In this document: piece by piece, positions 35,601 to 44,473 of the stretch
How positions within the stretch are numbered: the stretch's first letter is position 1
How the letters are laid out: each line of letters opens with the position of its first letter
Program-made: the position numbers and the translations under genes
Notes under the pieces: generated by a model
Databases searched by the model: none
What the model was told of the DNA's origin: nothing
Seen by the model: only the letters and a program-made list of their open reading frames with translations
NCBI GenBank assembly: GCA_945889445.1
Contig: CAMDBX010000002.1
Coordinates: 66,041-114,869, forward strand
Reading direction: 5' to 3'
Length of the DNA stretch: 48,829 nt
From: Rhizobium sp. Q54
GTDB lineage: Bacteria > Pseudomonadota > Alphaproteobacteria > Rhizobiales > Aestuariivirgaceae

Positions 35601-36445
35601 GCGAACCGTCAATTGGATTGGCACTCGGCGGCGGCAGCGCGCGGGGGCTGGCGCATATTCCGGTGCTCGAAGTCTTCGACGAACTGGGCATCAAGCCCAA
35701 GGTAATCGCCGGCTGCTCCATCGGCTCGCTTCTGGGTGCGGCCTATGCCGGAGGCATGAGTGCCCGTGACATCAGAGAGCGCGCCGAGTTGCTGCTCTCC
35801 GATCGTATGGGCGCACTGAAGTTCGCCTTCGGGCAGAAGCGCATCAATCCGTTCGACCTTCTGGCGCTGCGTGGCCTGGCCTCGCTGCAGGTGCATGGCG
35901 AAAGGCTCGCGGGTCTGGTGCTGCCAGAGACCTTGCCGGAACTGATCGAGGACCTGCCGATCCACTTCAAGGTGATCGCCACGGATTTTGACGCCATGGA
36001 AGAGCGGGTCATCGAGAGCGGCTCGCTGGTCAAGGCCGTCGGCGCGTCGATTGCCATTCCGGGAGTCATCCTCGGCACACAGTATGACGGCCATAGCTAC
36101 GTCGATGGCTGCGTCACCAACCCGGTGCCGTTCAATCGCGTGCGAGAGGGCATGGACATCGTCATCGCGGTCGATGTCTCCGGCCGTCCGCGCGAAGCCA
36201 ATGGCAAGAACCGCTCCAACATGGAACTGGCCGTCGGGTCGCTGCTCATCCTGTTCAACCAGGTGGCTAGCCTGCGCCGCGAGATCAGCCCACCGGACAT
36301 CTATGTGCGCCCCGCACTCGACTCATTCTCCGGCGGCGATTTCTTCCGCATCAAGGAAGTGATCGAGCAGGCGCAACCCGCCAAGGACCAGCTGAAGCGG
36401 GAGCTGGAAAAGCGCCTGACGGCGATCACGAACGGCGGGACTTGA
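35597..36445 (+). CDS. patatin-like phospholipase family protein (RssA/YchK-like)
   Basis: A 282-residue lipid acyl hydrolase. The oxyanion stretch LALGGGSARGLAHI (8-21), nucleophile Ser41 in GCSIGS and the catalytic Asp170 in YVDGCVTNPVP form the patatin Ser-Asp dyad. The size and absence of a signal peptide fit the small cytosolic RssA-like group. Its start overlaps the kinase stop by four bases (ATGA), so hydrolase, kinase and patatin are coupled. The 3' end overlaps the convergent tadA by 20 bases. Substrate unknown. Confidence 0.9.
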   Translation: MSEPSIGLALGGGSARGLAHIPVLEVFDELGIKPKVIAGCSIGSLLGAAYAGGMSARDIRERAELLLSDRMGALKFAFGQKRINPFDLLALRGLASLQVHGERLAGLVLPETLPELIEDLPIHFKVIATDFDAMEERVIESGSLVKAVGASIAIPGVILGTQYDGHSYVDGCVTNPVPFNRVREGMDIVIAVDVSGRPREANGKNRSNMELAVGSLLILFNQVASLRREISPPDIYVRPALDSFSGGDFFRIKEVIEQAQPAKDQLKRELEKRLTAITNGGT

Positions 36446-36884
36446 AGAAATCCTTCAACAACTCCTTCGCCCGGTCCTCGCCGAGCCCGCTGTAGACATC
36501 CGGCGCGTGGTGGCAGGTGGGCTGCGAATAGAATCGGGGGCCGTGCTCCACCGCCCCCATCTTCTCGTCGCCCGCAGCAAAGTAGAGGCGGCGAATGCGC
36601 GCGAAGGAAATGGCGGCCGCGCACATGGCGCAGGGTTCCAGCGTAACATGCAGGTCGCAGTCGACCAGACGCTCGGAGCCCAGGATTTCGGCCGCCGCCC
36701 GGATCGCCAGCATTTCGGCGTGGGCGGTCGGGTCCTTCAGTTCCAGCGTGCGGTTGCCCGCCCGGGAAATGACATTGCCGGTCTTGTCGGCCACCACGGC
36801 GCCGACGGGCACCTCCCCCCGCAGGGCGGCGGCTTCGGCCTCTTCAAAGGCGTTTTCAAGGGGGGCTGGCAGATTCAGTCGCAT
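36426..36884 (-). CDS. tadA: tRNA-specific adenosine deaminase
   Basis: A 152-residue zinc deaminase that converts adenosine-34 of tRNA-Arg to inosine. The zinc site is intact: His55 and Glu57 in PTAHAEMLA, Cys85 and Cys88 in TLEPCAMCAAA. Start is uncertain between ATG 36884 (MRLNLPAP) and ATG 36905 (MNASIG). Neither has a Shine-Dalgarno motif. A TTGACC (36914-36919) and a TCAATT (36891-36896) 17 bp apart would start transcription at about 36884, favouring the shorter form. Divergent from rluB. Confidence 0.93.
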   Translation of the reverse strand: MRLNLPAPLENAFEEAEAAALRGEVPVGAVVADKTGNVISRAGNRTLELKDPTAHAEMLAIRAAAEILGSERLVDCDLHVTLEPCAMCAAAISFARIRRLYFAAGDEKMGAVEHGPRFYSQPTCHHAPDVYSGLGEDRAKELLKDFFKSRRS

Positions 36885-36920
36885 CGTGCCAATTGAGGCA
36901 TTCATGGGTGACGGGTCAAG

Positions 36921-37697
36921 ATGAGCGAATTCGACGGAGAACGCATCGCCAAGGTGATCGCCCGGGCAGGCATCTGCTCCAGGCGGGATGCCGAACGGCT
37001 GATCGGCGAAGGCCGGGTGAAGATGAACGGCAAGGTGCTGACCTCGGCGGCCACCAACGTGACGGACAAGGACGTGATCCTGATCGACGGCCAACCGCTG
37101 CCGCAGAAGGAGGCCACCAAGCTCTGGCGGTACCACAAGCCGGGCGGGCTGGTGGTCTCGAACCATGACCCGGAAGGCCGTCCCACGGTGTTCGACAAGC
37201 TTCGTTCCCAGCTGCCGCGAGTGGTGTCGATCGGGCGGCTCGACATCAATACCGAGGGATTGTTGCTACTGACCAATGACGGCGAGCTGGCGCGTTTCCT
37301 CGAACTGCCGGCCACCGGCTGGATCCGGAAATATCGCGTGCGGGCCTTCGGACACATCGACGAAGCCTCCCTCAAGAAGCTCGAGAGCGGTGTCGAGGTC
37401 GAGGGCGTGCGCTATGGACCCATCGAAGCGCAGATCGAGCGCGTGCAGGGCGACAACACCTGGCTGACCATCGCCATCAAGGAAGGCAAGAACCGCGAGG
37501 TGAAGCGCATCTGCGAGCACTTGGGCCTTCAGGTGAACCGGCTGATCCGTACCGCCTTCGGGCCGTTCCAGCTGGGCGAACTGGCACGCGGCGGCATCGA
37601 AGAGGTGCCGACGCGCGCGATGAAGTCGTCGATCGGGGAAAAATTCTTCAAGAAGGAAGATGATGCGCATCGTCGGTGGAAAGTTCAAAGGCCATAG
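36921..37697 (+). CDS. 23S rRNA pseudouridine synthase, RluB/RsuA family
   Basis: A 258-residue enzyme with an N-terminal S4 RNA-binding domain (ERIAKVIARAGICSRRDAER, about 7-60) and a pseudouridine synthase domain. The catalytic Asp108 is in SIGRLDINTEGLLLLTNDGE; further family motifs are HKPGGLVVSN and EGKNREVKRICEHLGL. Most likely RluB acting on 23S rRNA position 2605, although RluE and RsuA share the motifs. The last 35 bases overlap rsmD, coupling two rRNA-modification genes. Confidence 0.9.
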   Translation: MSEFDGERIAKVIARAGICSRRDAERLIGEGRVKMNGKVLTSAATNVTDKDVILIDGQPLPQKEATKLWRYHKPGGLVVSNHDPEGRPTVFDKLRSQLPRVVSIGRLDINTEGLLLLTNDGELARFLELPATGWIRKYRVRAFGHIDEASLKKLESGVEVEGVRYGPIEAQIERVQGDNTWLTIAIKEGKNREVKRICEHLGLQVNRLIRTAFGPFQLGELARGGIEEVPTRAMKSSIGEKFFKKEDDAHRRWKVQRP

Positions 37698-38226
37698 CAT
37701 CGCGCCGCCGCACGGCTCCGCGACCAGGCCAACCAGCGACCGGGTGCGGGAATCGGTGTTCAACATTCTCGCCCACGGCATCGACGGGCTGGCGCTGGAA
37801 GGTGCGCGCGTGCTGGACCTGTTTGCCGGCACCGGCGCCATGGGCCTCGAAGCGGTGTCGCGCGGTGCACGCTTTTGCCAGTTCGTGGAAGACAGTGCCG
37901 AGGCCCGCGGAGTGATCCGCAAGAATGCCGATGCGCTGGGGGTGATCGGCCTCGTCAAGATCTGGCGGCGCGATGCGACCGACCTTGGATTCTGCACGCC
38001 GCAGCCACGCTTCGACATCGTCTTTGCCGACCCACCCTATGGCAAGGGGTTGGGTGAGAAAGCTCTGAAATCGGTGGTGGCAGGCGACTGGCTCAACCCG
38101 GGTGGAATCGTCGTCCTGGAAGAGTCACAAAAGGCCGAGATCAAGAATATTGCCGGGCTTGCGCTGATCGATGCGCGCGATTACGGCGAGACCAAAATCC
38201 GTTTCTACCATGGAGAACCTTCGTGA
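37663..38226 (+). CDS. rsmD: 16S rRNA (guanine(966)-N(2))-methyltransferase
   Basis: A 187-residue SAM-dependent methyltransferase. It starts MRIVGGKFKG, then has RPTSDRVRESVFNIL, the SAM-binding VLDLFAGTGAMGLEAVSRGA and the catalytic DPPYGKG. ATG 37663 is preferred to the adjacent ATG 37660 because AGGA is five rather than two bases upstream and the family normally begins MRI. It overlaps rluB by 35 bases and the following enolase-family gene by four (GTGA). Confidence 0.94.
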   Translation: MRIVGGKFKGHSIAPPHGSATRPTSDRVRESVFNILAHGIDGLALEGARVLDLFAGTGAMGLEAVSRGARFCQFVEDSAEARGVIRKNADALGVIGLVKIWRRDATDLGFCTPQPRFDIVFADPPYGKGLGEKALKSVVAGDWLNPGGIVVLEESQKAEIKNIAGLALIDARDYGETKIRFYHGEPS

Positions 38227-39323
38227 AGATCAAGAAGCTTGAGACCTTCTGCAACGAGTTCGTCGGCTTCGTGCGGGCAACGACGGATACAGGCCACCAG
38301 GGATGGGGGCAGGTCTCAACCTACAACTCCGACATCACCTGCGAGATCTTCCATCGCCAGGTTGCACGCCATGCGTTGGGCACCGATGCGCTGGACTTCG
38401 CCGATACGCTGGCGATCATCGGTGAGCGCGAGCACAAGTACCCGGGCTCCTACCTGCGGCGCGCCATGACGGGCCTCGACACCGCCCTGCTCGACCTGCG
38501 CGGCAAGCTGGAAGGAAAACCCGTCACCGTGCTGCTGGGCGGCACGCCCGGCAAGCTGCGCGCCTATGCCTCCTCAATGAAGCGCGACATCACGCCGAAG
38601 GATGAGGCCCGGCGGCTGTGCAAGCTGAGGGACGAGAAGGGCTTCGATGCCTTCAAGTGGCGTGTCGGCTCCGAATGCGGGCGCGACAGGGATGAGTGGC
38701 CGGGCCGCACCGAGGAGATCATACCCACCGTGTCGCGCGCGCTGGGTGATGGCGTGGCGAAGCTTGTGGATGCCAACAGCTGCTACACCCCGAAGCGGGC
38801 CATCGAGGTGGGCCGCCTGCTGGAAGCAGAGGGCATCGGCCACTTCGAGGAGCCCTGCCCCTACTGGGAATTCGCCTGGACCAAGGAAGTTACGGATGCT
38901 CTTTCAATCGACGTCACGGGCGGTGAGCAGGACTGCGAGTACACCGCATGGGAAACGATGATCGGCATGCGCGCCGTGGACGTGGTGCAGCCGGACGTCA
39001 TGTACATGGGCGGCATGCTGCGCACCATGCACGTGGCGAAGATGGCGGAGAAGGCGGGCCTTCCGGTGACGCCGCATGCCGCGAACTTGTCGCTCGTCAC
39101 CATGTGCACCATGCACTTGCTGCGGGCCATTCCGAATGCCGGCAAGTACCTCGAATTCTCGATCGAGGAGCAAGACTACTACCCTTGGCAGTATGACATC
39201 TTCCTTGGCGAGCCCTATCGCATCGAAGACGGCAAGGCGACGGTGACGGACGCACCGGGCTGGGGCGTTGAGATCAATCCGGCGTGGCTGGAAACGGCCC
39301 AGTACAGGGTGAGCGAGGCCTAG
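38223..39323 (+). CDS. mandelate racemase/muconate lactonizing enzyme family protein
   Basis: A 366-residue enolase-superfamily enzyme with an alpha/beta capping domain and a TIM barrel. Metal ligands are Asp183 (LVDANS), Glu209 (HFEEP) and Glu235 (GGEQD). Acid/base candidates are Lys145 in FKWRVG and the His285-Asp258 dyad (VTPHAAN; QPDVMYMGG), which place it in the mandelate-racemase subgroup; such enzymes abstract a proton alpha to a carboxylate, mostly as acid-sugar dehydratases or racemases. The substrate cannot be read from sequence. It begins with GTG 38223 overlapping the rsmD stop, so it is translated from the rRNA-modification operon. Convergent with mutL. Confidence 0.88.
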   Translation: MKIKKLETFCNEFVGFVRATTDTGHQGWGQVSTYNSDITCEIFHRQVARHALGTDALDFADTLAIIGEREHKYPGSYLRRAMTGLDTALLDLRGKLEGKPVTVLLGGTPGKLRAYASSMKRDITPKDEARRLCKLRDEKGFDAFKWRVGSECGRDRDEWPGRTEEIIPTVSRALGDGVAKLVDANSCYTPKRAIEVGRLLEAEGIGHFEEPCPYWEFAWTKEVTDALSIDVTGGEQDCEYTAWETMIGMRAVDVVQPDVMYMGGMLRTMHVAKMAEKAGLPVTPHAANLSLVTMCTMHLLRAIPNAGKYLEFSIEEQDYYPWQYDIFLGEPYRIEDGKATVTDAPGWGVEINPAWLETAQYRVSEA

Positions 39324-39366
39324 TTCGTCAGGGTGAAGGCAATGAGGGTGATGCGGCACGCCCGCT

Positions 39367-41097
39367 TCATCGCCGCCCAAACAGCTTCTCGATGTCCGCC
39401 AGCTTCAGTTCGATGAAGGTCGGCCGCCCGTGGTTGCACTGGCCGGAGTTTGGCGTCGCCTCCATCTCGCGCAGGAGCGCGTTCATTTCCTCGGGGCGCA
39501 GCTTTCGTCCGGAGCGGACGGAATTGTGACAGGCCATGGTGGCAAGTACGTGGTTGATGCGGCCCTCGATGCTGGTGGTCACACCCAGTTCGGCAAGTTC
39601 GTCCGCAACATCGCGGACGATGCCTGAGACATCCGCCTTGCCGATGGCGGCGGGCACTTCGCGGATGATGACGGCCCCATCGCCGAATGCTTCCAGCACG
39701 AAACCGGTCTTCGACAGGAGGTCGGCAGCAGCGGCGAGACGCTCAACGTCCACCGGGTCGAGATCGACAACCTCGGGCACCAGCAGCGGCTGGGTTTCAA
39801 CACCGCGGTCGGCGCGCTCGCGCTTCAGGCGTTCGTAGACGAGGCGTTCATGGGCGGCGTGCTGGTCGACGAGCACGAAGCCATCCCGCGTTTGGGCAAC
39901 AATGTAGTTGTCATGAATCTGGGCGCGCGCATTGCCAAGGGGATAGTCCGGTTGTACCACCTGTGACTCGCCAACGGGCGCTGACGCGGGCGGCATGTTC
40001 ATGGCGAGCGCTGCCTGCTTCTCTTCCTCGTCGAAGCCACGGTGGTTGAAGGGGCGCGGCATGCCAGGCCGGAAGGTGGACACGGTCTGGCGCGACAGGC
40101 CGGTGTCCGGCGCATGCTTCCTGCCAAGTCCGTCCCGGATGGCGCTGACGATGAGGCCGCGCACCAGCCCGCCATCGCGGAAGCGAACCTCGGCCTTGGC
40201 GGGGTGCACATTCACGTCCACCCGTTCCGGCGGACAATCGAGGAACAGCACCAAGGCCGGAAAGCGGCCCGAGGGCAGCACGTCGGCATAGGCGCCGCGG
40301 ATGGCGCCGGAAATCAGCTTGTCGCGCACGCTGCGGCCGTTGACGAACATGTATTGCTGGGCAGAGTTGTTGCGCGACCAGGTGGGAAGCCCGGCGTAAC
40401 CACGGACGCGAATGCTTTCGCGCCCGAGGTCGAAGGGAATGGCATTGTCCATGAATTCGCCGCCGAGGATGCGACGAATGCGCGCCTCCTCGCCCTCCTC
40501 CTTGGGCACGTCGACAAGCCGGCGCTCCTCGGTGACGAAGGCAAACCCAATCTCAGGATGCGCCAGTGCCATGCGGCGCACCACCTCGGCGGCCTCGACT
40601 GTTTCCGTTCGATCTGCCTTCAGGAACTTGAGGCGTGCCGGCGTGGCGAAGAACAGGTCCTTGACGTCGATCTCGGTGCCGAGGTTGAGCGCCGCCGGGC
40701 GTGGCGGCGTCAGGTGGCCGCCCTCCACCGTGATGACATGAGCATCGCCTCCACTGCGCGGCCGGGACGTGATCGACAGGCGACTGACCGAACCGATGGA
40801 GGGCAGCGCCTCGCCGCGAAAGCCGAGGAAGCGGATGTCGATCAGGTCATCGTCTGAGAGCTTGGAGGTGGCATGGCGTTCGACCGCCAGCGCCAGGTCC
40901 TCAGGTCCCATGCCGATGCCATCGTCCGAGACGCGGATCAGGCTCTTTCCGCCACCCCGGAAGGCCACGTCGATCTGGCCGGCGCCAGCGTCTACAGCAT
41001 TCTCGACGAGCTCCTTCACCACGCTCGCCGGACGTTCGATCACCTCGCCCGCCGCGATGCGGTTCACCGTTCCTTCTGAGAGCCGTCGGATTCGCAT
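39367..41097 (-). CDS. mutL: DNA mismatch repair protein MutL (endonuclease type)
   Basis: A 576-residue protein. The N-terminal GHKL ATPase has GEVIERPASVVKELVENAVD, DDGIGM and RGEALPSIGSVS. The C-terminal domain has the metal-binding endonuclease motif DQHAAHERLVYER and the CNHGRP motif, so this MutL nicks DNA itself, as in bacteria without MutH. The C-terminal domain also dimerises. mutS is not in the window. Transcribed in the same direction as the M16 genes upstream but separated by 107 bp with a hairpin. Confidence 0.97.
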   Translation of the reverse strand: MRIRRLSEGTVNRIAAGEVIERPASVVKELVENAVDAGAGQIDVAFRGGGKSLIRVSDDGIGMGPEDLALAVERHATSKLSDDDLIDIRFLGFRGEALPSIGSVSRLSITSRPRSGGDAHVITVEGGHLTPPRPAALNLGTEIDVKDLFFATPARLKFLKADRTETVEAAEVVRRMALAHPEIGFAFVTEERRLVDVPKEEGEEARIRRILGGEFMDNAIPFDLGRESIRVRGYAGLPTWSRNNSAQQYMFVNGRSVRDKLISGAIRGAYADVLPSGRFPALVLFLDCPPERVDVNVHPAKAEVRFRDGGLVRGLIVSAIRDGLGRKHAPDTGLSRQTVSTFRPGMPRPFNHRGFDEEEKQAALAMNMPPASAPVGESQVVQPDYPLGNARAQIHDNYIVAQTRDGFVLVDQHAAHERLVYERLKRERADRGVETQPLLVPEVVDLDPVDVERLAAAADLLSKTGFVLEAFGDGAVIIREVPAAIGKADVSGIVRDVADELAELGVTTSIEGRINHVLATMACHNSVRSGRKLRPEEMNALLREMEATPNSGQCNHGRPTFIELKLADIEKLFGRR

Positions 41098-41167
41098 GGG
41101 CAGAGACTAGCAAGGAGAGCGCCCCCGGCGAAACAGCCGAGCTGAGTTATCCCCCCGCCCCGACGAT

Positions 41168-41186
41168 TCCCCTCCCACCGAGGGGA
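41168..41186. repeat. short hairpin between mutL and the M16 genes
   Basis: A perfect 7-bp stem TCCCCTC/GAGGGGA (41168-41174 and 41180-41186) with a 5-nt loop lies in the 107-bp gap. It resembles part of the composite repeat at 3059-3217. No T-run follows, so a terminator role for the M16 operon is possible but unproven. Confidence 0.45.
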
Positions 41187-41204
41187 GGAGATAAGGTTCG
41201 GAGC

Positions 41205-42542
41205 TTATTTCACGCCCTGGGGCTTGCCGACAACGGTGACGATCAGCCGGTCAGGGTGCAGCAGGCGCTTGGCCTGGTCCTTGACCTGGTCGAGCGTTAC
41301 GGCACCCACCAGTGAGTTGCGCTTCTCGACGTAGTCGATGCCGAGGTTCTGCTGCTGGATGCCGAGCAGCTGGTTGGCGATGGCGGCATTGGACGAGAAG
41401 CGCAGCGCATAGGAGCCCGTGAGGAAGGTCTTGGCATCGTCCAGGTCCTGCTGGGACGGCCCTTCCTCAACATATCTCCGGATCACCTCGCGCGCGACAT
41501 CGAGCGCCTCGCCAGCGGACTCATTCTTGGTCTGCAGCGAACCCGCATAAAGACCTACACGACCCATCGGCGACAGCCCATAGCTCACCCCGTAGGTAAG
41601 GCCGCGCTTCTCGCGGATTTCCTCGGACAGAAGCGAGGTGAGGCCACCGGAGCCGAGGATTTCCGACATGACGAAAGCCGGGATGAAGTCCGGGTCGTCA
41701 CGCTTGATGCCTTCGGTGCCGAAGACGATCACGCTTTGCGGTATGTCGCGGTCGATAACCTTGACCATGGGCCCCATGACGGGCTTTGCCTGGGGCAGTT
41801 CCGGCTGCTCCGCTGCCGTCTCGGGAAGGCCGCCGAACAACTTGTCGAGCAGGGGGCCGAGTTCCTTCGCGGTGATGTCTCCCACCACGGACACCTGAAG
41901 CGTGTCGCGGTTGAAGATGCGGCGATGCGCGGCATGCAGATCATCCGCCGTGATGGCAGCGATGGTGGCCTCAGTGCCGCCGTCACGGCGGGAATAGGGA
42001 TCGCCAGGCAGAATATCCTCCATCCAAACCTGCCAGGCCATGGACTGCGGATCCTGCTCCGTTTCCTTGACGTTCAGAAGATACTGCTGGCGCACGCGCT
42101 CCAGCGGCTCGACGTCGAAGCGTGGCGCGGTGACGACGGTCTTCAGAAGATCGGTCGCGGCATCACGGTTCCGGGTGAGCGTCTGGAAACCGCCTTCGAA
42201 GAAATCGGGGCCGGCATCGAACGACATGCGGAAGGCGAGCTCGTCCCGCTTCTTCTGGAATTCGGCGGAGAGCATTTCGCCCGCACCTTCATCCATCATG
42301 CCGGTAAGGAATTCGGAGACGCCTTCCTTGCCGGCGGGATCACGCTCGGTGCCACCGCGGAAGGAGTAATTCATGGCGAGCAGCGGAATGGCGTGCTCTT
42401 CCACCAGCCATGCCTTGATACCGCCGGGACTCGTCACCTCCTGAATGGTGAAGGCACTGGCGCCCGTGGCGGAGGCAAAGAACAGGCCGGCAAAGAGGAC
42501 GAGTGCGCGAAACGACATGGGCAAGCGGTTCATGAGTTCCAT
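41205..42542 (-). CDS. M16-family peptidase homologue, probably non-catalytic partner
   Basis: A 445-residue periplasmic protein with a signal peptide (FRALVLFAGLFFASATGASA) and two M16 domains. The zinc motif HxxEH is absent: the matching position reads GVSEFLTGMMDEG. The R/Y-motif side of the fold is kept (REKRGLTYGVSYGLSP). In M16B peptidases such an inactive subunit pairs with an active one, here the next gene upstream. ATG 42542 overlaps that gene's stop by one base (TGATG); a GTG at 42545 and ATGs at 42533 and 42518 are other possible starts. Confidence 0.9.
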   Translation of the reverse strand: MELMNRLPMSFRALVLFAGLFFASATGASAFTIQEVTSPGGIKAWLVEEHAIPLLAMNYSFRGGTERDPAGKEGVSEFLTGMMDEGAGEMLSAEFQKKRDELAFRMSFDAGPDFFEGGFQTLTRNRDAATDLLKTVVTAPRFDVEPLERVRQQYLLNVKETEQDPQSMAWQVWMEDILPGDPYSRRDGGTEATIAAITADDLHAAHRRIFNRDTLQVSVVGDITAKELGPLLDKLFGGLPETAAEQPELPQAKPVMGPMVKVIDRDIPQSVIVFGTEGIKRDDPDFIPAFVMSEILGSGGLTSLLSEEIREKRGLTYGVSYGLSPMGRVGLYAGSLQTKNESAGEALDVAREVIRRYVEEGPSQQDLDDAKTFLTGSYALRFSSNAAIANQLLGIQQQNLGIDYVEKRNSLVGAVTLDQVKDQAKRLLHPDRLIVTVVGKPQGVK

Positions 42543-43885
42543 CACTGGCTCTTTTCTTCCGGCAGCAGCACACCGGTGACAGAAGCCTTGCGATCAAGCA
42601 CGGTGCGGGCGGCCTTGTTGATGTCCTCGACGGTGACGGTTGCGAGGTCTTCATCCCAATTCAGTACGTCCTGCGTGGTCTGGCCGGTGGCCAGCGCCAC
42701 GCCGAAGATACGCGCCAGCTTGTCCTGCGAGTCGAGCAGATAGACGGCGCTGGCATTCATGTTGCTGCGGCTGCGGTCCAGTTCTTCCTGGGTGACGCCG
42801 CGCGCCGCCACGTCGGCGAGGATCGCGTCGATCTCCGTTTCGACCTGCTCCACAGTGACACCCGGATTGGGCGCGGCATAGACACCGAAGCTGCCGTGGT
42901 CGAGCTGGTCGGCGTCGAACCAGGCGCCGGAATAGGCGGCGAGTTTCTTGTCGAGATTGAGCGTCTGGTAGAAGCGGCTCTGGTTGCTGCCGCCGATGAT
43001 CTCGGCAAGCAGCGACATGGCCAGCTCCTCGCGCTGCGGCAGGTGGCGCGCGGCCGGGGTGAGATACTGGCGCTGCCAGCTGGGGGCGCTGGCGCGGGCA
43101 TCCTGCATGGTGACGCGGCGTTCGGCATTGGGCGTCGGCTCTTCGGCGCGCACCCGCTCCAAGAGGGGCCGCTTGTTCTTGAGGGGGCCGTAATAGCGCT
43201 CGGCCAGCGTCTTCACCTCTTCCGGCGTCACGTCTCCTGCAACGATCAGGATGGCGTTCGCCGGCTCGTAATGCTGGGCGTAAAAGTCCATCGCATCCTG
43301 GCGCGTGAGCTTGGAGACCTGCGACATCCAGCCGATGACTGGCTTGCCATAGGGATGCGCATTGTACATCGCCGCATCAAGCTGCTCATGGAGCAGGCCG
43401 GCAGGCTCATTGTCAGTGCGCTGGCGGCGCTCCTCCAGAACCACGGCGCGCTCCGGCAGGACCGTCTCGTCGGTCAGCTCGAGGTTCTGCATGCGATCGG
43501 CCTCGAGTTCCATGACCAGCGGCAGCCGATCCTTCATCACCTTCTGGTGATAGGCGGTGTAGTCCTGAGTGGTGAAGGCATTGTCGTTGCCGCCATTGGC
43601 GCGCACGATGCGACTGAAGGCGCCGTTCGGGTATTTCGACGTACCCTTGAACATCAGGTGCTCGAGCAGATGCGCAACACCGGCCTTGCCCTGGGCCTCG
43701 TCGGCAGCGCCCGCCCTATACCACACCATGTGGGTGACCACGGGTGCGCGATGATCGGGGATCACCACCACCTCCATGCCGTTCTCGAGCTTGAAGGTGG
43801 TGACGTCGATGTCGAGGGCGCTGGCTGGGCCGGTGGCGGCCAGCACGGCGAACACGACAGGCACCAGTCGCTTGAACAGGATCAT
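42542..43885 (-). CDS. M16-family zinc metallopeptidase
   Basis: A 447-residue periplasmic peptidase with a signal peptide (residues 1-23, ending GPASA). The inverted zinc motif is intact: His72, Glu75 and His76 in AHLLEHLMFKGT, with the third ligand Glu152 in VVLEERRQR. Family members degrade peptides inside a closed two-subunit chamber. GAGGAA precedes the ATG by about 4 bases. It is coupled by a one-base overlap to the inactive partner and lies 51 bp after the DUF3035 lipoprotein gene. Confidence 0.94.
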   Translation of the reverse strand: MILFKRLVPVVFAVLAATGPASALDIDVTTFKLENGMEVVVIPDHRAPVVTHMVWYRAGAADEAQGKAGVAHLLEHLMFKGTSKYPNGAFSRIVRANGGNDNAFTTQDYTAYHQKVMKDRLPLVMELEADRMQNLELTDETVLPERAVVLEERRQRTDNEPAGLLHEQLDAAMYNAHPYGKPVIGWMSQVSKLTRQDAMDFYAQHYEPANAILIVAGDVTPEEVKTLAERYYGPLKNKRPLLERVRAEEPTPNAERRVTMQDARASAPSWQRQYLTPAARHLPQREELAMSLLAEIIGGSNQSRFYQTLNLDKKLAAYSGAWFDADQLDHGSFGVYAAPNPGVTVEQVETEIDAILADVAARGVTQEELDRSRSNMNASAVYLLDSQDKLARIFGVALATGQTTQDVLNWDEDLATVTVEDINKAARTVLDRKASVTGVLLPEEKSQ

Positions 43886-43936
43886 GGGTTTCCTCGGGAG
43901 GTTACGGCCGCCATGGTAAGCGTTGCCGGAGGACGT

Positions 43937-44431
43937 CTATTCGTCCTTGAAGATGTTGCCGATGTTGAGGACGGACCCATACTTCGGGTTCTTCGCCTTC
44001 TTCTGGGCAATGTAATAGTCCTGCAGTTCCTCGCGCAGCTGCTGGTCGGTCTTGCGCGTGCCGTCAGGGTTGAAGACCGAGATGCCGACATTGGTGTAGA
44101 TCGCGTCCGGCCCGCTGGCGGGCTCCGTGGTGGTTGCGGCGGTCTTCACGGCGGGTGCCGCAGCCTTTGGCGCCGCATAGACGGGGGTGGTGGGCGGTGT
44201 GGTAAGAGCAGCAGACTGCATCTCGGCAGAACTCACCGCACCTGTATCGGGTGCCGCGGCAGTGGTGCCGGGCGGCGGCAGGCGCAAATCGGGCGGCATG
44301 GCAAGGTCCTGCCGGGTGTTGAGCGCCTGGTTCGGCGTTTCCTTCTCGAGGTAGCCGCGCATCGTGTTGGCGCAACCCGCGAGGCTTAGCCCCGCGAGGC
44401 AGAGCAGCACAGTTACTGCAGCACGATTCAT
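43937..44431 (-). CDS. DUF3035-like lipoprotein (possible BamF-type subunit)
   Basis: A 164-residue outer-membrane lipoprotein. The signal peptide ends with the lipobox LSLAGC, so Cys20 is lipidated. The mature N-terminus has LNTRQDLAMPPDLRLPPPG, typical of DUF3035, then a low-complexity Ala/Thr/Pro stretch and a charged C-terminus. In Caulobacter a DUF3035 protein was proposed as BamF, a subunit of the outer-membrane beta-barrel assembly machine; I recall this and cannot verify it here. It sits between lspA, which would process it, and the M16 pair. Confidence 0.72.
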   Translation of the reverse strand: MNRAAVTVLLCLAGLSLAGCANTMRGYLEKETPNQALNTRQDLAMPPDLRLPPPGTTAAAPDTGAVSSAEMQSAALTTPPTTPVYAAPKAAAPAVKTAATTTEPASGPDAIYTNVGISVFNPDGTRKTDQQLREELQDYYIAQKKAKNPKYGSVLNIGNIFKDE

Positions 44432-44473
44432 CCAGCTACCCTTGTCAAACCGGCCACTTCAATGCCGCCGGAT

